From contig NW_003546283.1 of NCBI RefSeq assembly GCF_000090795.2, positions 161,209 to 225,208 of the forward strand: a stretch of 64,000 nucleotides of DNA, read 5' to 3'. Below the pieces are notes generated by a model. It searched no databases, was not told where the DNA came from, and worked only from the letters and a program-made list of their open reading frames with translations. This DNA comes from Amphimedon queenslandica. Its lineage: Eukaryota; Porifera; Demospongiae; Haplosclerida; Niphatidae. Of the stretch, positions 61,201 to 64,000 are shown one piece after another. Every line of letters begins with the position of its first letter. Positions within the stretch are counted from its first letter, which is position 1. The translations under genes were made by a program, and so were the position numbers.

Positions 61201-64000
61201 GCAAGATCTATTACTGAAAATAAGTAGGTACATGTAGAAAGAAATAAAGGTGACAAGAAGAAAGAAGGAATGGTTGTAGGTATAAAGATGATAAAGAGAG
61301 AGGTGGGTGGGGCTGACTTCAGTCAGTAGGTCAGCAAGATCAGCCAGAGCTTCAGGTATCTTGACAGATAAAAGGTCCTCAATTCTATTGAATAATCTTT
61401 CTTGTACCTAATAATTATTGACCATCAAAAAGTGAATCATTTAAACTGACGTTCTTATACTCAGCAGTCATTCGACGCAACAGGTGGAAACACTTTTGAA
61501 ACACTTCTTGCTGGACAGTAGCTATATTCATAAAAAATACAATGGGCAATCACATCAAATATAATGTGCAATTAAAAATTTTTAGTGGCTTGCCTTCAGA
61601 TCCTTCTGAGCCTTTTGAAAGAATATAGCTTAAAATATCATCAAGAATTCCTATAGAAACATAAAAACAATATTCATAAATCATGATTCACAAAAATGTA
61701 ACTAAAGCAAGTCTTGAGCTTCAACTAAACAACCACAATTGTGCATTTATATCAGAATAAATTTTATCTCTCTCTCTCTCTCTCTTATTTACCGAAGTTA
61801 TCCAGCATTATTTGGTTGCTCCTATTCGGCTCATCATTGTAATCAGAAATAATCAAAAGATTTGAGAGTTCAGTGAGTATGACCTTGATCCTGTCTTGAT
61901 CTTTTTGATCAGGATCAATGAGGAGGAGATGCCTCAACTCAGGAAGGAGTTCATTAACAATATCATAGTGGGCAATGCTTTCTTGACAGATTAGGAGCTG
62001 TGACTATGAGACAAATAAAGAGGAAAAAGGAATAAAAAATATATTAGATGCCACTCTTAAATGAGTATGCAGGGTTTTACTGTATTCTTGCTAGTGACAA
62101 TTTTAAAACTTTTATTTAAACACATTTCATATAATTTTGTACACTGTGTTTTAATCTACCTGCTGTGCCTTTTGGAACAATTGCTCTTCAAAGAAGTACA
62201 TTTGTGTTAAGAGATCAAGCGAAGCAGTCACCAGCTCATCGCAATCATACTCTGACAGATCTAGTAGCACTGACTCCAATTTGGGGATGTGGCCATCGTG
62301 GAAAGAACCTTTAATGGCTCCTTCACACAGGGAACCAAGTCTAAGCCGGACTTTCCTATAATAATATTAAGAGTAGATAATACTAATCTCTTTCTTAAAT
62401 TTCAACTAATTATTTCAATAAAAAACAATCAAGTTAAAGTCATGCAGTTTTCAAAATTCACATGCATTATCAATAGCTTACACGTACATGTAGATCTACA
62501 TGCATGTTAAAGGAAAATTGCAATTGATGAAACTACAACGATTGATTTATTGGTCATACTTTGTCATTTCTGACGACTGGAGCCATTCGTGGCATCTAGC
62601 TGGATCGATACCAACTTTAAGTTGTCTCAAATCGTGAGGTGGCCCATCCCTTGTCTCTTTCCTACCAACTAACATCCTCCCACCACTTCCTTCCAGCATT
62701 TTAAAATCATTCAAAAATTTCTAGAAAAAGCGAACAAAGGAGGAAAAGAGAAAAACTCATACAAAAGACGAGAGATATTCGTCTATACCTGGAGTTTGAC
62801 GTAAAACTTGAATCTAAAAAACAGCTCCATGACCTCTAGAGCCCTGTGATAAAGTAGAATTAACATGTACATGTATATCATTGTCTATCATATCTTTACT
62901 TTCTCTTTACATAGAAGACAGCTCTGTTCACTTTTGTGTCCTCTTTTCTAATTTTATCTATAAAATGATATATTTTCTAATACACATCGATGTCCTTATG
63001 CTGTGTAGAAAGTTTGAGTCAATTCTGAGCTCAAATTTTCAAGTTATGGTCATTTTTTAAAAACTGGCCAATTTTAGAAAAATACCCAAGGCTATAGCCC
63101 ATGGTTTTTTCAAAAAATGGCTCTAAAATCATCCCAAATTTTTATTACATTTTTTGATACACATTGATGTCCTTATGCTATGTAGAAAGTTTGAGTCGAT
63201 TGCGAGCTCAAATTTTCAAGTTATGGCCATTTAAATAGAATGGGCCAATTTTTAAAAAATACCCCAAAGCTATAGCCCATAATTTTTTTCTAAAAAATGG
63301 CTCCGAAAACACCCCAAATTTTTATTACATTTTCTGATACATATTGACGTCCTTATACTATATAGAAAGTTTGAGTTGATTCCGAGCTCAAATTTTAAAG
63401 TTATGGCCATTTTTAAAAACAAGCCAATTTTGGAAAAATACCCAAGGCTATAGCCCATGGTTTTTTCCAAAAAATGGCTCCAAAATCACCCCAAATTTTT
63501 ATTATATTTTTTGATACACATTGATGTCCTTATGCTATGTAGAAAGTTTGAGTCGATTCTGAGCTCAAATTTTCAAGTTATGGCCATTTATAAAAACAGG
63601 CCAATTTTGGAAAAATACCCAAGGCTATATATAGCCCATGGTTTTTTTCAAAAAAGGCTCTGAAATCACCCAAAATTTTTATTACATTTTCAGATACATA
63701 TTGATATCCTTATGCTATGTAGAAAAGTTGAAGTAACTACAATTACTCATTTTGGAAGTATAAGTATCAATAAAAATTTACCATTGTAACTACTCTCATT
63801 TTGTCCCTCATTCAGTTTGTCAGTAGTTCCATCTAGAACATCAACTAATGGTTTCATTAATTCATCAATGTCCTCCTCAGAGTCATAGTACCCATTACGA
63901 ACCAGGTTACCAAGGACGTTAAGTATCTCAGCAAAGAGCTCATTCTTTTCAATATTTTCTTCATTACAGCATAGGTGCTATATAATGTTGACAACAATAA
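52234..64000 (-). CDS. ITPR: Inositol trisphosphate receptor-type calcium channel (C-terminal part)
   Basis: More than 30 exons read leftwards; the N-terminus with the IP3-binding core lies beyond the right edge. The visible part starts with the exon 63977-63782 (ELFAEILNVLGNLVRNGYY). It continues through armadillo/RIH-type helical exons to about 56000 (LLTQMYFFEEQLFQKAQ; VHFPHNPD matching the FPVP region). The channel follows: TM segments at 55787-55134 (including NNDILKRVLRAVTKNG, matching the IP3R S4-S5 linker), and S5 plus pore on 55029-54848. S6 is GLNIVFGIIVDTFSELR. The C-terminal zinc site is CFVCDLPSHEFE, with HVKHDHNMWDY across a 1.75-kb intron. The tail ends KTPSFYDDSQ. IP3 receptors release calcium from the ER. 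The canonical pore motif GGGVGD is not present (LRYGLIDNIGL instead), so conduction may differ. Confidence 0.92.
52810..54330 (-). repeat. CTATAG repeat, subfamily 2, tandem array of about 8 units in ITPR
   Basis: A minus-oriented array in the intron between the two halves of the ITPR zinc site. The landmark AATATGTATCAGAAAATGTA recurs near 52900, 53079, 53249, 53418, 53585, 53755, 53935 and 54107, with spacings of about 167-180. Each unit carries CCATGGGCTATAGCCTTGGG or a close variant. Units appear to alternate between two forms, one with GGAAATTGGCGGGTTTTTT and one with CAAAAATTGGCAATTTTTT, suggesting a higher-order dimer period of about 340-350 bases. Confidence 0.95.
60915..60950. repeat. 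(TGTACA)n microsatellite
   Basis: Four to five copies of ATGTAC in an ITPR intron. Confidence 0.85.
62965..63735 (+). repeat. CTATAG repeat, subfamily 2, tandem array of about 4 units in ITPR
   Basis: A plus-oriented array that makes up nearly the whole ITPR intron between exons 63977-63782 and 62957-62911. The landmark TGTAGAAAGTTTGAG recurs near 63003, 63181, 63362 and 63539; a related GTAGAAAAGTTGAAG lies near 63719. Spacings are near 178-181. Centres read CCAAGGCTATAGCCCATGG or have lost a few bases. Confidence 0.95.

Overview
The window looks like nuclear DNA of a demosponge, most likely Amphimedon queenslandica or a close relative. The species is inferred from gene content and style, not proven. 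It is AT-rich and intron-dense. Introns are often only 45-80 bases, genes lie a few hundred bases apart, and every sizeable gene is a recognisable animal or eukaryotic family. A run of 10 N at 19019-19028 shows this is a draft assembly. I rebuilt the genes by hand from splice sites; for most, every exon junction keeps reading phase.

Left part (1-16754). Two tandem minus-strand genes encode small proteins with two alpha-helical, CARD/death-fold-like repeats (the first runs off the left edge). Next come two synaptophysin-family (physin) genes arranged head to head, with 141 bases between start codons. After about 3.5 kb without a gene lie an eight-exon HEMK1/PrmC release-factor glutamine methyltransferase gene and a five-exon CAMK-like protein kinase gene, both on the minus strand.

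Middle (17741-47513). A complete 18-exon FGD-type Cdc42 exchange factor (DH-PH-FYVE-PH, 973 aa as modelled) lies on the minus strand. It shares a 116-base divergent promoter with exportin-5 (XPO5, plus strand), the exporter of pre-microRNA hairpins. XPO5 ends tail to tail with a RasGEF (REM + CDC25) gene on the minus strand.

Right part (48762-64000). On the plus strand are a PRR11-like proline-rich protein and the splicing factor RBM17/SPF45. Facing them on the minus strand is the C-terminal two thirds or so of an inositol 1,4,5-trisphosphate receptor-type calcium channel. Its pore loop lacks the canonical GGGVGD filter; the N-terminus lies beyond the right edge.

The main unexplained signal is a dispersed repeat family of about 170-190 bases per unit. 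It occurs at least 14 times, singly or in tandem arrays, in introns and intergenic DNA. Two subfamilies share one half-unit of about 70 bases but carry different palindromic halves, both centred on CTATAG. Other notable items are a perfect 33-base-arm hairpin and a 39-base minisatellite inside XPO5, a GC-AG intron in XPO5, and triplicated splice donors in HEMK1. I saw no rRNA, tRNA, CRISPR array, reverse transcriptase, integrase or virus-derived gene.
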